A DNA stretch of 64,000 bases from Balaenoptera acutorostrata (GCF_949987535.1 NC_080066.1:134334335-134398334); one strand, 5' to 3'; shown: positions 11,345 through 23,569, counted from the stretch's first letter. Notes: generated from the sequence alone by a model not told the origin. Numbers and translations are program-made.

Positions 11345-12114
11345 GCACCTATGGTCACCTAATCTATGACAGAGGAGGCAAGAATATACAATGGAGAAAA
11401 GACAGCCTCTTCAATAAGTGGTGCTGGGAAAACTGGACAACTACAAGTAAAAGAATGAAATTAAAACACTACCTAACACCCTACACAAAAACAGACTCAA
11501 AATGGATTAAAGACCTAAATGTAAGACCAGACACTATAAACCTCTTAGAGGAAAACATAGGAAAAACACTCTTTGACAAAAACCACAGCAAGATCTTTTT
11601 TGACCCACCTCCTAAAGTAATGAAAATAAAAACAAAATAAGCAAATGGGACCTAATGAAACTTAAAAGCTTTTGCACAGCAAAGGAAACCATAAACAAGA
11701 CAAAAAGACAACCCTCAGAATGGGAGAAAATATTTGCAAACAAAGCAACTGACAAAGGATTAATGTCCAAAATATACAAGCAGCTCATGCAGCTCAATAT
11801 TAAAAAAACAAACAACCCAATCAAAAAATGGGGAAGACCTAAATAGACAATTCACCAAAGAAGACATACAGATGGCCAGGAGGCACAAGAAAAGATGCTC
11901 AATATCACTAATTATTAGAGAAATGCAAATCAATACTACAATGAGGTATCACCTCACACCAGTCAGAATGGCCACCATCAAAAAAAATCTACAGACAATA
12001 AATGCTGGAGAGGGTGTGGAGAAAAGGGAACCCTCTTGCACTGTTGGTGGGAATGTAAACTGATACAGCCACTGTGGAAAACAGTATGGAGGGTCCTTAA
12101 AAAACTAAAAATAG

Positions 12115-12412
12115 GGCTTCCCTAGTGGCGCAGTGGTTAAGAATCTGCCTGCCAATGCAGAGGACACGAGTTTGAGCCCTGGTCTGGGAAGATCCCACAT
12201 GCCGCGGAGCAACTAAGTCCGTGAGCCACAACTACTGAGCCTGCGCATGTAGAGCCTGTGCTCCACAACAAGAGAAGCCACGACAATGAGAAGCCCGCGC
12301 ACCGCGATGAAGAGTAGCCCCCGCTCGCCGCAACTAGAGAAAGCCTGCGCACAGAAACGAAGACCCAACACAGCCAAAAATAAATAAATAAATAAATTTA
12401 AAAAAAACAAAG
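12115..12412 (+). mobile_element. CHR-type SINE nested in L1
   Basis: A complete copy of the SINE lies inside the 3' part of L1 ORF2. It is flanked by a perfect 14-bp target-site duplication, AAAACTAAAAATAG, at 12101-12114 and 12413-12426. Removing the insert rejoins the L1 sequence. The tail is an AAATA repeat. Differences from the other copies include 'ccctagtgg' for 'ccctggtgg' and 'gacacgagtttgag' at the B box. It must be younger than the L1. Frames 12137-12410 on the minus strand are SINE artefacts. Confidence 0.95.
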
Positions 12413-12748
12413 AAAACTAAAAATAGAACTACCATATGACCCAGTGATCCCACTACTGAGCATATACCCTGAGAAAACCATAATTCAAAAAGACACATGT
12501 ACCCAATGTTCATTGCAGCACTATTTACAATAGCCAGGTCATGGAAACAACCTAAATGTCCATCGACAGATAAATGGATAAAGATGATGTGGTACATATA
12601 TACAATGGAATATTACTCAGCCATAAAAAGGAATGAAACTGGGTCATTTGTAGAGATGTGGATGGCCCTAGAGTCTGTCATACAGAGTGAAGTAAGTCAG
12701 AAAGAGAAAAACAAATATCATGTATTAATGCACGTATGTGGAATCTAG

Positions 12749-13090
12749 AAAAATAGTACAGATGAACCTATTTCCAGGGCAGGAATAGAGACACAGATAT
12801 AGAGAACAGACGTGTGGACACAGGGGAGAAGGGGAAGGTGGGATGAATTGGGAGATTGGGATTGACATATATACACTACCATGTGTAAAATCGATAGCTA
12901 ATGGGAAGCTGCTGTATAGCACAGGGAGCTCAGCTCAGTGCTCTGTGATGACCTAGATGGGTGGCATGGATGGGTGGGTGGGGAGGTCCAAGAGGGAGGG
13001 GATAGATGTATACATACAGCTGATTCACTTCACTGTACAGCAGAATCTAACACAACATTGTAAAGCAATTATACTCCAATAAAAAAAAGT
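12749..13090 (+). other. L1 3' UTR
   Basis: Non-coding L1 tail after the ORF2 stop. It has the purine-rich block 'aggggagaaggggaaggtgg' near 12820-12840 (many mammalian L1 3' UTRs have a G-rich tract) and a polyadenylation signal AATAAA at 13079-13084, followed by the A tail. Confidence 0.8.
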
Positions 13091-13101
13091 AATAAAGTTT
13101 A
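13091..13101 (+). repeat. Target-site duplication, 3' copy
   Basis: A perfect repeat of AATAAAGTTTA at 7218-7228. It closes the L1 insertion. Confidence 0.85.
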
Positions 13102-14150
13102 TTTTGTAACTGAAGATTAGAAATAGCTTTTCAATCATCTCCTTTCCCAAGTCACATATAAATCATTCAACTGTGTATCCCAATTACTTTGCCAGGATTT
13201 AACTTAGTTCAAACAGCTAAGTGTAAACACCAATTGAGATGGAAAAAAAATCTTTTCTCTCATAAAAATCAACTTAGTCTGCTGGCCTAACTGTCTGAAT
13301 TTGTTGCTTTTCTCACTACAGGATGTTCAGCAATTGAGAACTTAATTAAAGCACGACTCACAATCTCAGCACCCATAAGAATGGAAATGGGGTGGGTAGA
13401 CGCCCACACTCTTTGGCATCCAGCTCCTACCTGATGACCTGAACACACAGTCCAGCAATACTGGTCCTCTCCTGCCCACGGGGCTGCGGTGGGGATCTGA
13501 GGAGCCTGGGCTAGGGTTCTAGACTAGCATTTTTCCCTCAACTCTGGGGTATGCACCACTTCACACTCCAGAGGGGGGTTTGTTGTTGTTGGCATCATCT
13601 TCCTCTCATTTTCTGTAGATAAAGCATCTCTAAACTGGTGAATGGAAGTGAGCTTCCATTTCCTTCTGTTAGACTCTCTTAAGAGATTTGGCAACAGGGC
13701 TGGATTCTTGCTAATCTCAGATGGGCCTGCTCTTTGAACTGTGTCGGTGGCCCCAAATGAGATAGAAAGATAAATAGGTAGTTGCTCCACTCCCCCTTTC
13801 AAATATTCAGTATGATATAATACCACAGTGGATAGCAGAGACTCTGGCTCCCTGGACAATGGTGGAGATGTGTTCTGGGGATTTTGGAATGCTGGTTCCC
13901 TAGCCAAGGAGCACAAGAATTCAGGAATGTGGTGGCTGTTCTTAGTGGCTCATGCATTTAAGCATCAGGCCTGCTTGTCCCTATATCAACTCTAAAACTA
14001 CTTTAGTTGCCTAACTCTGGAAATTAAAGAACTTTGTGCATTTCTGGATGTGTCCGATTATATTTGGTTCCTTTTCTAACCACTAGACGAAGCATTTCTT
14101 CAAAACAAATTGCCAGCCTTTTGCTTGTCTAGTGGTTGAACTTCAGGGAG
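13102..14150. other. Unique sequence, no gene seen
   Basis: The longest frame is 130 codons on the minus strand (13524-13916). Its product has no recognisable domain and no flanking splice or promoter signals that I can support. No repeat was identified. Confidence 0.45.
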
Positions 14151-14154
14151 GAAA

Positions 14155-14930
14155 GCTGTATTCATTCATTCCCTTCCTTATTCAACTAATGTTTATTAAA
14201 CATCTTCTATGCACCAAGTGCTAATGAAGAGATTCCAAAAGCTAGATAGAGCCCTAAGAAGTCACTTCTTTAGAAGGGCCCCCCAAAAATGTTTGCTATT
14301 TTAAATCTTTACAAGAAAATCCACAATCTCTTGAAAAACTGCTCTGGAAGTGAATCCCCAAAGGACTGAGAAATTCTTTCTATGGTCCAAAATTGTTCTT
14401 GATGCAAGAACAGTTGCCTCCTTGGCTTGAGTGAAGATGGAGAATGAGCTTCAGCACAATTTGTAGGACAATCCTCTGTTTACTCGTTGCCATTGAGTTA
14501 CCAGTTCTCCTTCTTATCTAGCTAAAAAAGTCTATAATACTTCCGTCTTTACTTTTGAGACCATTCTCTTATTACTTTAATCAGATTAGCTCTTCTTATT
14601 CAACAAGTATTAACAGAGTGGTCAGGGAAAGCTTCAGAGAAGAGGAATAACTGCATCCTTAAAGGAGAGGTAGAATTTAGATAGACTGAAAGGACAGGGG
14701 ATGGCACAGTAGGAGAGAGAATAGCATAAGCAGAGGCATGGAAGTAGGACAAATTAGTAAATTGAGTGAAGGTGGGGTAAGGTGCTGAATGGAAGGAGAC
14801 AGGTGAGAACTCTGCGATAATCCAATTCCTCCCCAGAGGCTATTCATTTCTTCCAAGATCTTGGAGTTTCCTTTTGTCAAGGATCTTTTAATTATAAACA
14901 ATAGATATCTACATTTTTGCTCAAGCAAAA
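14155..14930 (-). mobile_element. Ancient L2-like fragments
   Basis: 'tattcattcattccc...actaatgtttattaaacatcttctatgcaccaagtgcta' (14158-14223) reads as an L2 3' end on the minus strand. Further on, 'gagtggtcagggaaagcttcagagaagagg' and 'gagagaatagcataagcagaggcatgg' (14615-14745) resemble text seen in other old dispersed repeats. Boundaries and the name of the second part are uncertain. Confidence 0.45.
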
Positions 14931-15420
14931 AAGGAGATTTTTATAAAGAAGCAGGAGTTTTCAGTGAACCTAAAAGCAGGAGGTCCTCATAAGAAACAAA
15001 GAGTGGGAAATGGCTCTTCTCCACACCCACCCCTGCCACCCTCAACCCCCACCACCACACACACACCCCTCTGCTTCTCCCTGCCCATCTGATTCATCCT
15101 TCTCTCTTACAGTTGTTTCTCAGTTTCTCTATATATTTGGTTGCCCCAACAGTTCCTGATCATACAAACCTCTGGTCCCAGGAGGGAGTAGGTAGCATCA
15201 ACATAACCCAATTCCAATCATCAGGACAGATCATTCAGTTGGCCCAGATGAGGTCAGATCTCCGGCCCCAGTCCATCAACCATGGCCGGGCAGGGTTAGG
15301 TAATGCAAAAGCGGCTCTACAACCCAGCTGTGGGTGCGTGGGCTCATTTTCAGAGAACACGTGACTGTGGCAACAGATGCTAGGTGGAAACACGCATGTG
15401 TGAATTTTCCTGAAAAGGGG
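14931..15420 (+). repeat. Probable old interspersed repeat, family not named
   Basis: A stretch starting near 'gctcaagcaaaaaaggagatttttata' and ending near 'cacgtgactgtggcaacagatgctagg' has the feel of an old dispersed mammalian repeat. It shares layout with 32080-32620: an A-rich start, then 'ctctctgcttctccctgcc'-type text, then a 'gatcattcagttgg' block. I cannot name it. The frames at 15113-15364 and 15235-15474 on opposite strands lie in it. Confidence 0.35.
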
Positions 15421-17959
15421 ACTGAAGAGGATACACCCTTTCAATGAAATGTTCCAATCACCTTGGCAAAGCATCTAGGTGGGCAGAATGCCTCGTGTGA
15501 GGCTCAGTAAAGGAGAAACCGAACATCAGTGCCAAGGGTGTGAGTCGCTCCAAGCCATGAGGAACAATGGAAGAAGCTGCAGCTGCTCTTCTAGAGAAGC
15601 AGACTTAAAGAAGATCGGTTGCTGCTGCCTCTTTTCAAATGCCAGATGGGCTATCATTTTGAAGACAGATGCACCTCCAGGAGAAAAAACCAGACCAGAG
15701 ATGGGACAGCCTAGATATGGTGTGATGGCCTTAGAGTTAGTGAATTCTCTATTAGGGAAGGGATTGCAAAATCATGGAAACACCATTTATGTGATGTTCA
15801 TGGAGATAATTTAAGCACCCAATGGAGGATTAATTAGATGATCTGTATTTACACCGAGACCTGCAATTAGGTGGCCTCCCAACCCTCAAATTGTATGATT
15901 GTTCTAATCTGCTGAGTCCCATCTTAGAATACACAATAAAGAATTTTTCAACAACAGGCCCTGATGAAGAGGTCTTAATATTGAGAGGCAGGGAATCTGG
16001 GCAACACATGTTGGTTCAACATTTCTCAAACTTGTTTGCATGGAACTCTAGTGCACATGGGATGTTTACATGTATTTTACAAAAACAGGGCTTCCATGTC
16101 AAATAAAATGCTAGTTTAAATAAAGCAAAACAAGCTTATTTACTGCAGGATATCTCAGAGCCTTTAATAAGTTAAGGTTTTATGAATCTCCAACAGGTGA
16201 GGTATATTAAACTGTTTCCCAAGCCTATCTGACCACATGAGGACTTAACAACATCACCTGGTCCATTAAGTTCCATGAAACAGAATTTGAGACATGCTGG
16301 CCTAGCTCTGTTGCCACGATTCTTCACTTTTTTTGAGTCACACACCCTTTTGAGAACCAAACAAAAGCTACTGACCACTCCCCTCACCAACAATGAAAAA
16401 TGCATACATGCACACCAAATTTTGCACATAACTTCAGGGGGTCATAGACTTGTCCATGGATTTTTCAGGTTTTCCTGGAAATTTTCAGGTGATAAATCCC
16501 TATCCTAGATAACCTAATTTTCTAAATAATTTTCTCTTAATTCATACATCCCCCAAAGGCTCATAAGATAGAGGCACAAACATTCCTTACTGCATTGCAT
16601 TGCATGTGTGGGTTTTACACAGTTCTCCTGGATATGCCTTAGTGCTATCCTTTGGTTTGTACCATTTAAAAGAAGGCATGACTCCTGCTGCCTTTGATTA
16701 TCTTCCCTCGGTTGGACTCTCACTCAATTTTAAGGTTCTTTCCAAAAAAAGTCCTATTTAACTTGATTAATAAAGAGATAGTTGAAAGCTGTTTCACATT
16801 ATTTTAAAGGTAAATTGAAGTTTTTTTCTAACAAAAAAGTCTAAAAAACTAAATGTGAGTATTGTTCCTATTTCACTATACACATCTTCAGGAAATTTCA
16901 ATGCTTATGAAGACATGATCTTGGAGGAGGAGAAGCCCCTCCTTGATTTTTTACAAAAGGGTGCTTCATAATCCCAGCCCTGGTGTCACTAGGAAAATTA
17001 AATACTTTGGGACAGGTATAAGATGAACAAGTGAAAATGCAAAGGTCAAATAGTTCAGATTAAATGAGCTATCTACATTACTATTAAACAGCACAGGTAA
17101 AAAGAATAAGCTTATCATTTTAAAATTACTTCAGTCCTTAAAAAAAGAGTTTTAAAATGGGCATTTAAAAGCTAACTCCAGAGCATGCATGTGGAAGCCA
17201 GATATATTACTTCTTGTGCATCTGTCATTAATTTTATAATTGAACTTTATGAATATCCCAGTTGAAAAACAAATGGTTTATATCAATGGAAATGATTTAG
17301 TTTTTATTTTTATCAAAGTTAATACATGTTAATAATTCTTTTTCAGAGTAATAGCTGTTTGCACATTATGAGCACGTCTCACGTTTTCCTTATAAGGATA
17401 TCCGATGGAAAATTTTTTTGTCCTTGGCCCTCTTATAGTCAGTATATTTCCGTTCATACAAGAAGAAAGTAGTCATTTGAAGTCTATGGAGAGATGTCTG
17501 TTTGACTAACAGATGTCTATGCTGGAGTAAGCAGGAAGTCTTACAGTTCCCTCCCAACACAAAGGCCCACTCATGATAAAAGAGAAGACCAAACATCTTG
17601 GGAATATAAAAAGCAATTTCAGTTCCAACAAACATCTGTCCTAAGCCAGCCAGGAAGGTAGGAATGAGAAAATCCGTAGTACCTCATACTTAAATACATT
17701 TTTCTTTCTTTTACCCCTCTCCTACCCTTTCAACAACCATCCTCAACATTACTGAAAAACAGCCCAAACACTGTTTTATTTGCTCCACCACCAATATTTT
17801 AATCTGGAATGCTTAAAAGGCAGTCTCTAGCTATAAGAAAGCAAGTTTCCTCAGCAAGAGATGAACTCTGGGAGCTGGAGACGAATCTAAAATCCAGTTT
17901 AGTCTTACACAATGTTTTATGTCAATTATAACTCAGTAAAGCTAGAAGAAAAAGTAAAT
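15421..17959. other. Mostly unique sequence
   Basis: No exon is supported. A frame of 111 codons (15479-15814) has no recognisable domain. Around 16020-16300 phrases such as 'ctcaaacttgtttgcatggaactct' and 'gttccatgaaacagaatttgag' suggest a worn DNA-transposon fragment, too weak to call. Confidence 0.4.
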
Positions 17960-18410
17960 TAAAATTCAGTCTAGTCATTGATATTTACTGATGACCACTG
18001 TACGCCATTCACTATTCTAGGCACTGTGGATACAGACATGTGCATGGTGGGCACCCCGTATTAGTAGAGACAGCCAACAAACATGTAACCAAAGAGGTAA
18101 GCAAGTCAATTATAGAAAGTGATTTTAAAAATAGGGTGATATGACAGAAAATGACTGGTGGAAGATGGGGAGGAGGCTAATTTAGAGTGAGTGATATGTG
18201 AAGGTGATATGCGAACAAAGACAAGAATGCCAAGGAACAGCCGCCTTCTGTAGATCTAGGTCAGGGTGTTTCAGAAAGAGAAAATAGCAAGTACCAAGGC
18301 CCTGATATAGAAACAAGCTCAGTTTGTTCAAACAACTGAAAGAATGCCCAAGTGGCTGGACTACAGTGAACCAGGGGAAAGTGAAAGGAGATGAGTCAAG
18401 AAGGCCCAGG
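17960..18410 (-). mobile_element. Ancient L2-like repeat
   Basis: 'tactgatgaccactgtacgccattcactattctaggcactgtggatacagacatg' is an L2-type 3' end on the minus strand. It continues through 'accaaggccctgatatagaaacaagctcagtttgttcaaacaactgaaagaatgcccaagtggctgg', text commonly found in old mammalian dispersed repeats. Family assignment of the second half is uncertain. Confidence 0.5.
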
Positions 18411-21400
18411 CTTTCCATCATTAAGGAAAAAGACAACTTTGGTCCCAAATACAGTCAAATGATATGCCAAACCATTAGCTGAGGTATAAGTTTCATTTTT
18501 ACCTCTGAGAAAGAATGCAAGACTACAATAGTGAGCTTCTAAGTAAATGTTCTGGAAAGGGACTTCTTCATAATAAAGTGCAGACGAGAACAATCTCCAT
18601 CGGCAGGTACTGTCTTCCTTTGGAAGGGTAAGGATTGCCCAGAAAGTGGTTTCCTACATTTCTTTTCTCAGGTAGCAAATGCCCATTCATCCATCACCTT
18701 CTTTGCACCCTAGAATCTGGGTGTTCCATATCACCAGAGTGATAAGGAGAACGAAGCTCTGTCCTTGAAGGATTGTTCTGGAAGTCTGCCAGACCACTGG
18801 ATCATTTCCCAGTGTTCTACAGAATGATCACTTTGTTTCCAGGTACAGTCAACACGGATTATTATCGAAGGGCCAGTTCCTAAATGAATTAATGAATTCT
18901 GACACCATACTTCAGGTTACTGTCTTTTGCTAACCTTCTGCAGCCTCTGAAAAATTGGAATGAGATAAAATCTGCTATTCCCCTCCACTGTATTAGATCA
19001 GGCTCTATTCCCACCCCAAGTGGCAGCTGTCAGAGTGAAGAAAAAGTACCAGGTGAGTAAAGAATGAAGGAGATTTTCACCAAAGAAATGTCTATAGTTT
19101 CAGCAGAACATACATATTTATATATAAATGTAAGTAAAGGCAGGGGATCTGTGCAACATAGTCTAGTTCAATAGTCTAGTTTGAAGATACATTTATATAT
19201 AATATATACATAAACATACAGAAATTGTATTATATTTAAGACATATAATTGTGTGTGTGTATATACACACACACACACACACCTCTTCCCATAAAACAAA
19301 ATGAAAGTTGTGCAATAAGTGGACCCTGAAAATTTTTTTTTCCAGAGTAAGTGTATAAAAGTCGAGCTTTCTTTATCCAATTAGTGAGGGGGTGGTTTTC
19401 TCAACTCCTTATTTTTGCATTTCATTACTTGTCTATAAATCAGACTCATTTTCATTCTTAAACAGAATATAAAACTCTCTTCAACTTACCTGCTGCTGTT
19501 TTAGACAGCAGTAACTGTATCTGTTTAACACAGCTATATTATTGAATACTTTCAGACATTAGTTTAATTGTTTTCATGTTGAAGACCCTTTTCATATTCT
19601 GAGGTAGCCCAAAATACTATTCTGACATTTGGTTTATTCAGGATAAAGAAACCAAGTTGATTATCTTTGGGACAGAGTTTAATGATTACATATCACCCTA
19701 GTTGTTTACTTTTTCTTTCATTGATTAAATGTTATTTATAAATGGAATAATTAAAGCCTAGAAAATAACTTTCTCCTAGATTGGCTATTAGCAGACACAA
19801 ACCTGTAAGAATATAAGTTTCATATTCTTCCAATTCACTCTTTGTCATTAGATTTGCTCTTTTTTTCAAAAAGGGGGCAATAAAATAGCAGGCTCTAACC
19901 CAATTCCTATGACTTGACTATTGCTTTAGATCTTGCATTACTTCACAAGCCTCTCTTTTTTAAAAAATCAGCATCTTTAAAGATATTTTGATTCTCTGTG
20001 ACTGATTCATCAGTCAGAGAAGTATTTGATGAGTTACTTCATCAAATAGAATGGGAATTAGTACTACCTGAATGCCAGCCATTAGAAAGACTAAACCACT
20101 AGATTACAATCAAGACTGCCAACTTTTGATTGACCCACTACCCAGATATTGGTTCTGGAACAGCTAACTTGCTATTGAAGGCCTGTAACTAGCAACTAGT
20201 AATGTTTCTTGAGATAATTAAGTTCACAGTTAATTGGCCCCTCATTATCTTTTAAGCAAATGGATGAGTTTCTCAGTTACCAGGTTTTCCTTGAATTAGA
20301 ATTAGAATTACTCTTTTAATGCCCTAAAACGAAGTTACCTTAATACTTTTAATAAATTGTACATCAAAGTCATTTTACAAAATAGCCTCTTTAGACCTTT
20401 GCTCTGAATAAATAATATACAAGTAATAATAATTAATGTGAGTAGAGAAAAGTTAAAAAAAAAACACAAAAAAAACAGCACTGGCCATGAGCAGAACTAC
20501 CACGCACCAGCATATATGGGAAAACACCACATTTGTACATTACTATTTCAGCTAACCTACATCAGTAAATCCAAAGAGCTAGTTACCATATACCTTTCCA
20601 ACTGAAAAAGGCAAAAGACAACTGGCTGCCACATGATTTTTACAAAGAAATTGTAAACAGGTTACTCACTATGGGCCATATACATAGGATCTACACATGA
20701 ATGCCCCAGGAATGGATTTGGCCCAAAGTCTCCTTCAGCTAAAAAGCTTCAGGCATCACAATATTCCCACATGTCCACTGAAACAGATGACAGTTTCTAC
20801 CCTGAAGGTTGTTTTATACTAAGAATAAGATTGGGCAATGGGCAGCTCAAGCAACCATTCAAAGGAGTTCCTGTGGCTTATACATATGTATAATGTATAT
20901 AAAAGATGTATACTACTGTTCTTTGAAAACCATAAATGATGTGCTAAAGAAGTCTAGAACTACATTGTATCACTCTCCATGTCAAAACACATGCAAATAC
21001 ACACACATACAAATAGACACACGCAAATATACACATGTCCCCAAAGTCAAGAAATATCTCATCAAGGTTGGTGAGATATTTGTTATAAACAACAGAGTGA
21101 TAGTTTCTTTATCAAGATGAGTTCTCTTTGCTCTGGCTGAGGCTCACTAAAATGGAGATTAAAGACGCCTACTGCTTTAGGGAGAGAGCTCTGAGTGAGG
21201 GGCCAGAATAAGAAAGAGAACATGGAGAGGGACTGCATTCAGCCTGTTCTGTCCTCGGCATTAGGGTAGAATGATGAAGAGAATCCTTGATGTCTCTACT
21301 TTGTCTATCTTACCTCAATAGAGTAGAAAACCTAAGAAGAACTTAGGCAAAATTTCCAGCTAGGAATAAATAACACCCATTTGCTTGGAGTGGCCTGTGT

Positions 21401-21489
21401 CTTATCTTCCTGAGAACTTCAGACAGGGCAGCAGTAAGGAACTGAGAAGGATCTGGGGACACAGTTAACAGTGTGCCAACTCATACATC
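18411..21489. other. AT-rich unique sequence, no gene seen
   Basis: Contains only short frames and a (TG)n/(CA)n block at 19251-19282. A 103-codon frame at 20809-21120 has no recognisable features and includes a CA-rich stretch. No named transposon was recognised. Confidence 0.45.
19251..19282. repeat. (TG)n-ATAT-(AC)n microsatellite
   Basis: Five GT units are followed by ATAT and about nine AC units, so the tract is self-complementary and could fold as a hairpin or, under torsion, adopt Z-DNA. Confidence 0.8.
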
Positions 21490-21791
21490 CATCCACCCAT
21501 TCAGTCATCCATTCGCCCAATGTCAATTAAGGTCCTACTATATGTAGGATATCGTAGTAAGAAGAGAGAAAGATGCCTTAGATAAGAATTTTGTCATCAA
21601 AAATAGAAGTAAATATGGAGAATTACTAATTATAAATACAAAAATAATAATGATAAATGCCAAAGAGAAAGGTACAAATTAAAATACTATGGGAGTACTT
21701 AAGAAAGGGGGATAGCTTGCAGTTTAGGAACAGGAAAAGACCAAAGATGACATTATAGAGAAGACTGCATTTGGACAAACCTTGAAGCTAG
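21490..21791 (-). mobile_element. Ancient L2-like repeat
   Basis: 'catccatccacccattcagtcatccattc...aaggtcctactatatgtagg' and the following 'aaatgccaaagagaaaggtac...gaagactgcatttggacaaacc' follow the minus-strand L2-type pattern. Divergence is high. It ends at the duplication flanking the next SINE. Confidence 0.45.
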
Positions 21792-21803
21792 CAGAGATGG
21801 TGG

Positions 21804-22099
21804 GTTTGTTTTTTTTTAATTTTTATTTATTTATTTATGGCTGTGTTGGGTCCTCGTCTCTGTGCGAGGGCCTTCTCCAGCTGCGGCAAGCAGGGGCCAC
21901 TCTTCATTGCAGTGCACGGGCCCCTCACCATCGCGGCCTCTCCCGTTGCGGAGCACAGGCTCCAGACGCGCAGGCCCAGCAATTGTGGCTCACGGGCCCA
22001 GCCGCTCCGCAGCACGCGGGATCCCCCCAGACCAGGGCCCGAACCCGCGTCCCCCGCACTAGCAGGCAGACTCCCAACCACTGCGCCACCAGGGAAGCC
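21804..22099 (-). mobile_element. CHR-type SINE, GC-rich A-to-G variant
   Basis: A complete SINE on the minus strand, with T-rich tail complement at 21808-21838 and head at 22075-22099. CAGAGATGGTGG at 21792-21803 and 22100-22111 is the target-site duplication. Compared with the other copies in this window the sense strand carries about 15 A-to-G differences and only about 5 of other kinds. The result is many CpGs and long open frames on both strands (21782-22192), which are artefacts. Confidence 0.93.
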
Positions 22100-22117
22100 C
22101 AGAGATGGTGGTTTTAA

Positions 22118-22118
<1 letters not shown>

Positions 22119-22144
<26 letters not shown>
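22119..22144. repeat. (CA)n microsatellite
   Basis: About 13 CA units lie between the SINE duplication and the start of the second L1. The L1 probably inserted into or beside this tract, which blurs its target-site duplication. Confidence 0.85.
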
Positions 22145-22149
<5 letters not shown>

Positions 22150-23569
22150 ATTGGGTCCCCAAGATGGCAGAGTAGAAAGGCCCTGAGCTCACTTCCTCTC
22201 ACAGGCACACCAAAATTACAACTACTTACAGGACAATTATCAATAAAAAAGACCAGAATCCCCCAGCAAAGATCTACTACAACTAATGATGTAAAGAAGG
22301 AACCACAATGAGACAGGTAGGAGGGACACAGTTGTGGTATAGTCAAGACCCATACCCCTGAGTGGGTGACCCACAAATGGGAGAATAATTACAACTGCAG
22401 AGGTTTTCCCCAAGGAGCAAGGGGTCTGAGCCCTATATCAGGCTCCCTAGCCCTGGGGGTCCTGCACCAGGAAGACAAGCCCCCAGATGTTTGGCTTTGA
22501 AGGCCAGTGGGGATTACTTTTGGGAGACTCAAAGGACTATGGGAAATAGAGACTCCACTCTTAAAGGGTTCACATAAAATCTCACATACTCCAGGATGCA
22601 GGGCAGCAGTAATTTGAAAGGAGCCTGGGTCAGACCTACCTGCTGATCTTGGAGAGTCTCCTGGAGAGGCAGGAGGCAACTGAAGTTCACCCTGGGGACA
22701 CAGACACTGACAGCAGCCATTTTGGGGAGCTCGGTCTACCATGTGGACTCTGGTGCTGGCAAGAGCCATTTTGAAATCCTCCCTTTAGTTTATTAGCCTC
22801 AGGAACTAGCTCCCCTCCCCCACCTGTAGGCACCAGTACTGGGATGCCTCAGGCCAAGCAACTAACTGGGCAGGGACACACCCACACTTACCAGCAGACA
22901 GGCTGCCTTAAGCCCCTTGAGCTCACAGCCTCCCCTGGACATGGTTCTACCCACAAGTGCACAGGCACCAGCCCCAGAATCCCTAGGGCTCCAGCCCCAC
23001 CCACCAGTGAGCCTACTCTAGCCTCAGGACCAACATTACCCACCAGCAGGCAGACACCAGCCCCAGGACAACCACAGCTCTGGGACTCCTGGGCCCTGCA
23101 GCCAGACGCCAGGGCCTGGCTCTGTTGGCCACGGGGCAGGCACTAGACCCAGGACCTGGTTTTACCCACTGGTGGGCAGGCACTAATCCTGGGATCTCTT
23201 AGACCCCAACTCCACACAACATCAAGAAAGCACTTGCCCCACGGCCCCCAGGCATTCTGCAGCCACTCACCTTGTGACCTGGCCCCACCAACCAGCAGCC
23301 AGCAGCCTCCACATAAGGCAGGGCCTGGCAACGAACCAGACCAGACCCTAGCCACACCTAGCAGAGACCCTACTGTAGTCAGCCCGTCACAACAGAAGGA
23401 TCCATGCAGCCCACAGGGGGGCACCCCTAGAGCATATAGCTCTGGTGACCAGAGGGGAGTGTGCCCTTGGGACACTTAGGATGTCTACTACAAAAGACCA
23501 GTTCTCAAAGGTTGGGAAACATAACCAATCTATCAGATACGTAGAAATAAAAACAGTAAGTAAGGCAAA
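22150..23569 (+). promoter_or_regulatory. L1 5' UTR
   Basis: Non-coding leader of the second L1, beginning with the YY1-type CAAGATGGC motif. The middle part (about 22800-23460) is C-rich, with repeated phrases around 'ccaccagc', 'caggcac' and 'cagcccc'. It yields spurious frames on both strands (22389-22769 minus, 22844-23146 plus, 23143-23475 minus). Confidence 0.75.

Larger units (their letters stand above)
9358..12748 (+). pseudogene. L1 ORF2 pseudogene (endonuclease / reverse transcriptase)
   Basis: ORF2p of L1 nicks target DNA with an N-terminal APE-type endonuclease and copies L1 RNA with a central reverse transcriptase. The ATG at 9358 starts a recognisable endonuclease domain that is interrupted near 9500. 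Open blocks then follow at 9423-9833, 9890-10105, 10092-10562, 10593-11063 and 11060-11314 in changing frames. The reverse-transcriptase motif RQGCPLS is visible near 11288-11310. Just after it about 0.7 kb is deleted, compared with the second L1 of this window, which removes the catalytic FADD-type box. The C-terminal part resumes at about 11345, is split by a SINE, and ends in block 12497-12748. Confidence 0.9.
7229..13090 (+). mobile_element. LINE-1 element, near full length, inactive
   Basis: The order is 5' UTR (7229 to about 8418), ORF1 remnant, short spacer, ORF2 remnant, 3' UTR and A-rich end with AATAAA. The 3' UTR resembles the L1 lineage of cetartiodactyls, ending in 'aacattgtaaagcaattatactccaataaaa'. 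An 11-bp target-site duplication flanks it. It is dead: ORF1 is frameshifted, ORF2 changes frame several times, about 0.7 kb of ORF2 is missing at about 11344, and a SINE is inserted at 12115-12412. It retains a 5' end, which most genomic L1 copies lack. The family name is inferred from memory of the 3' end. Confidence 0.93.

Noticed and set aside
13524..13916. 130-codon minus-strand gene
   Set aside because: It has no domain, no repeat-independent support, and no promoter or splice context. A frame of this length is expected by chance in 64 kb.
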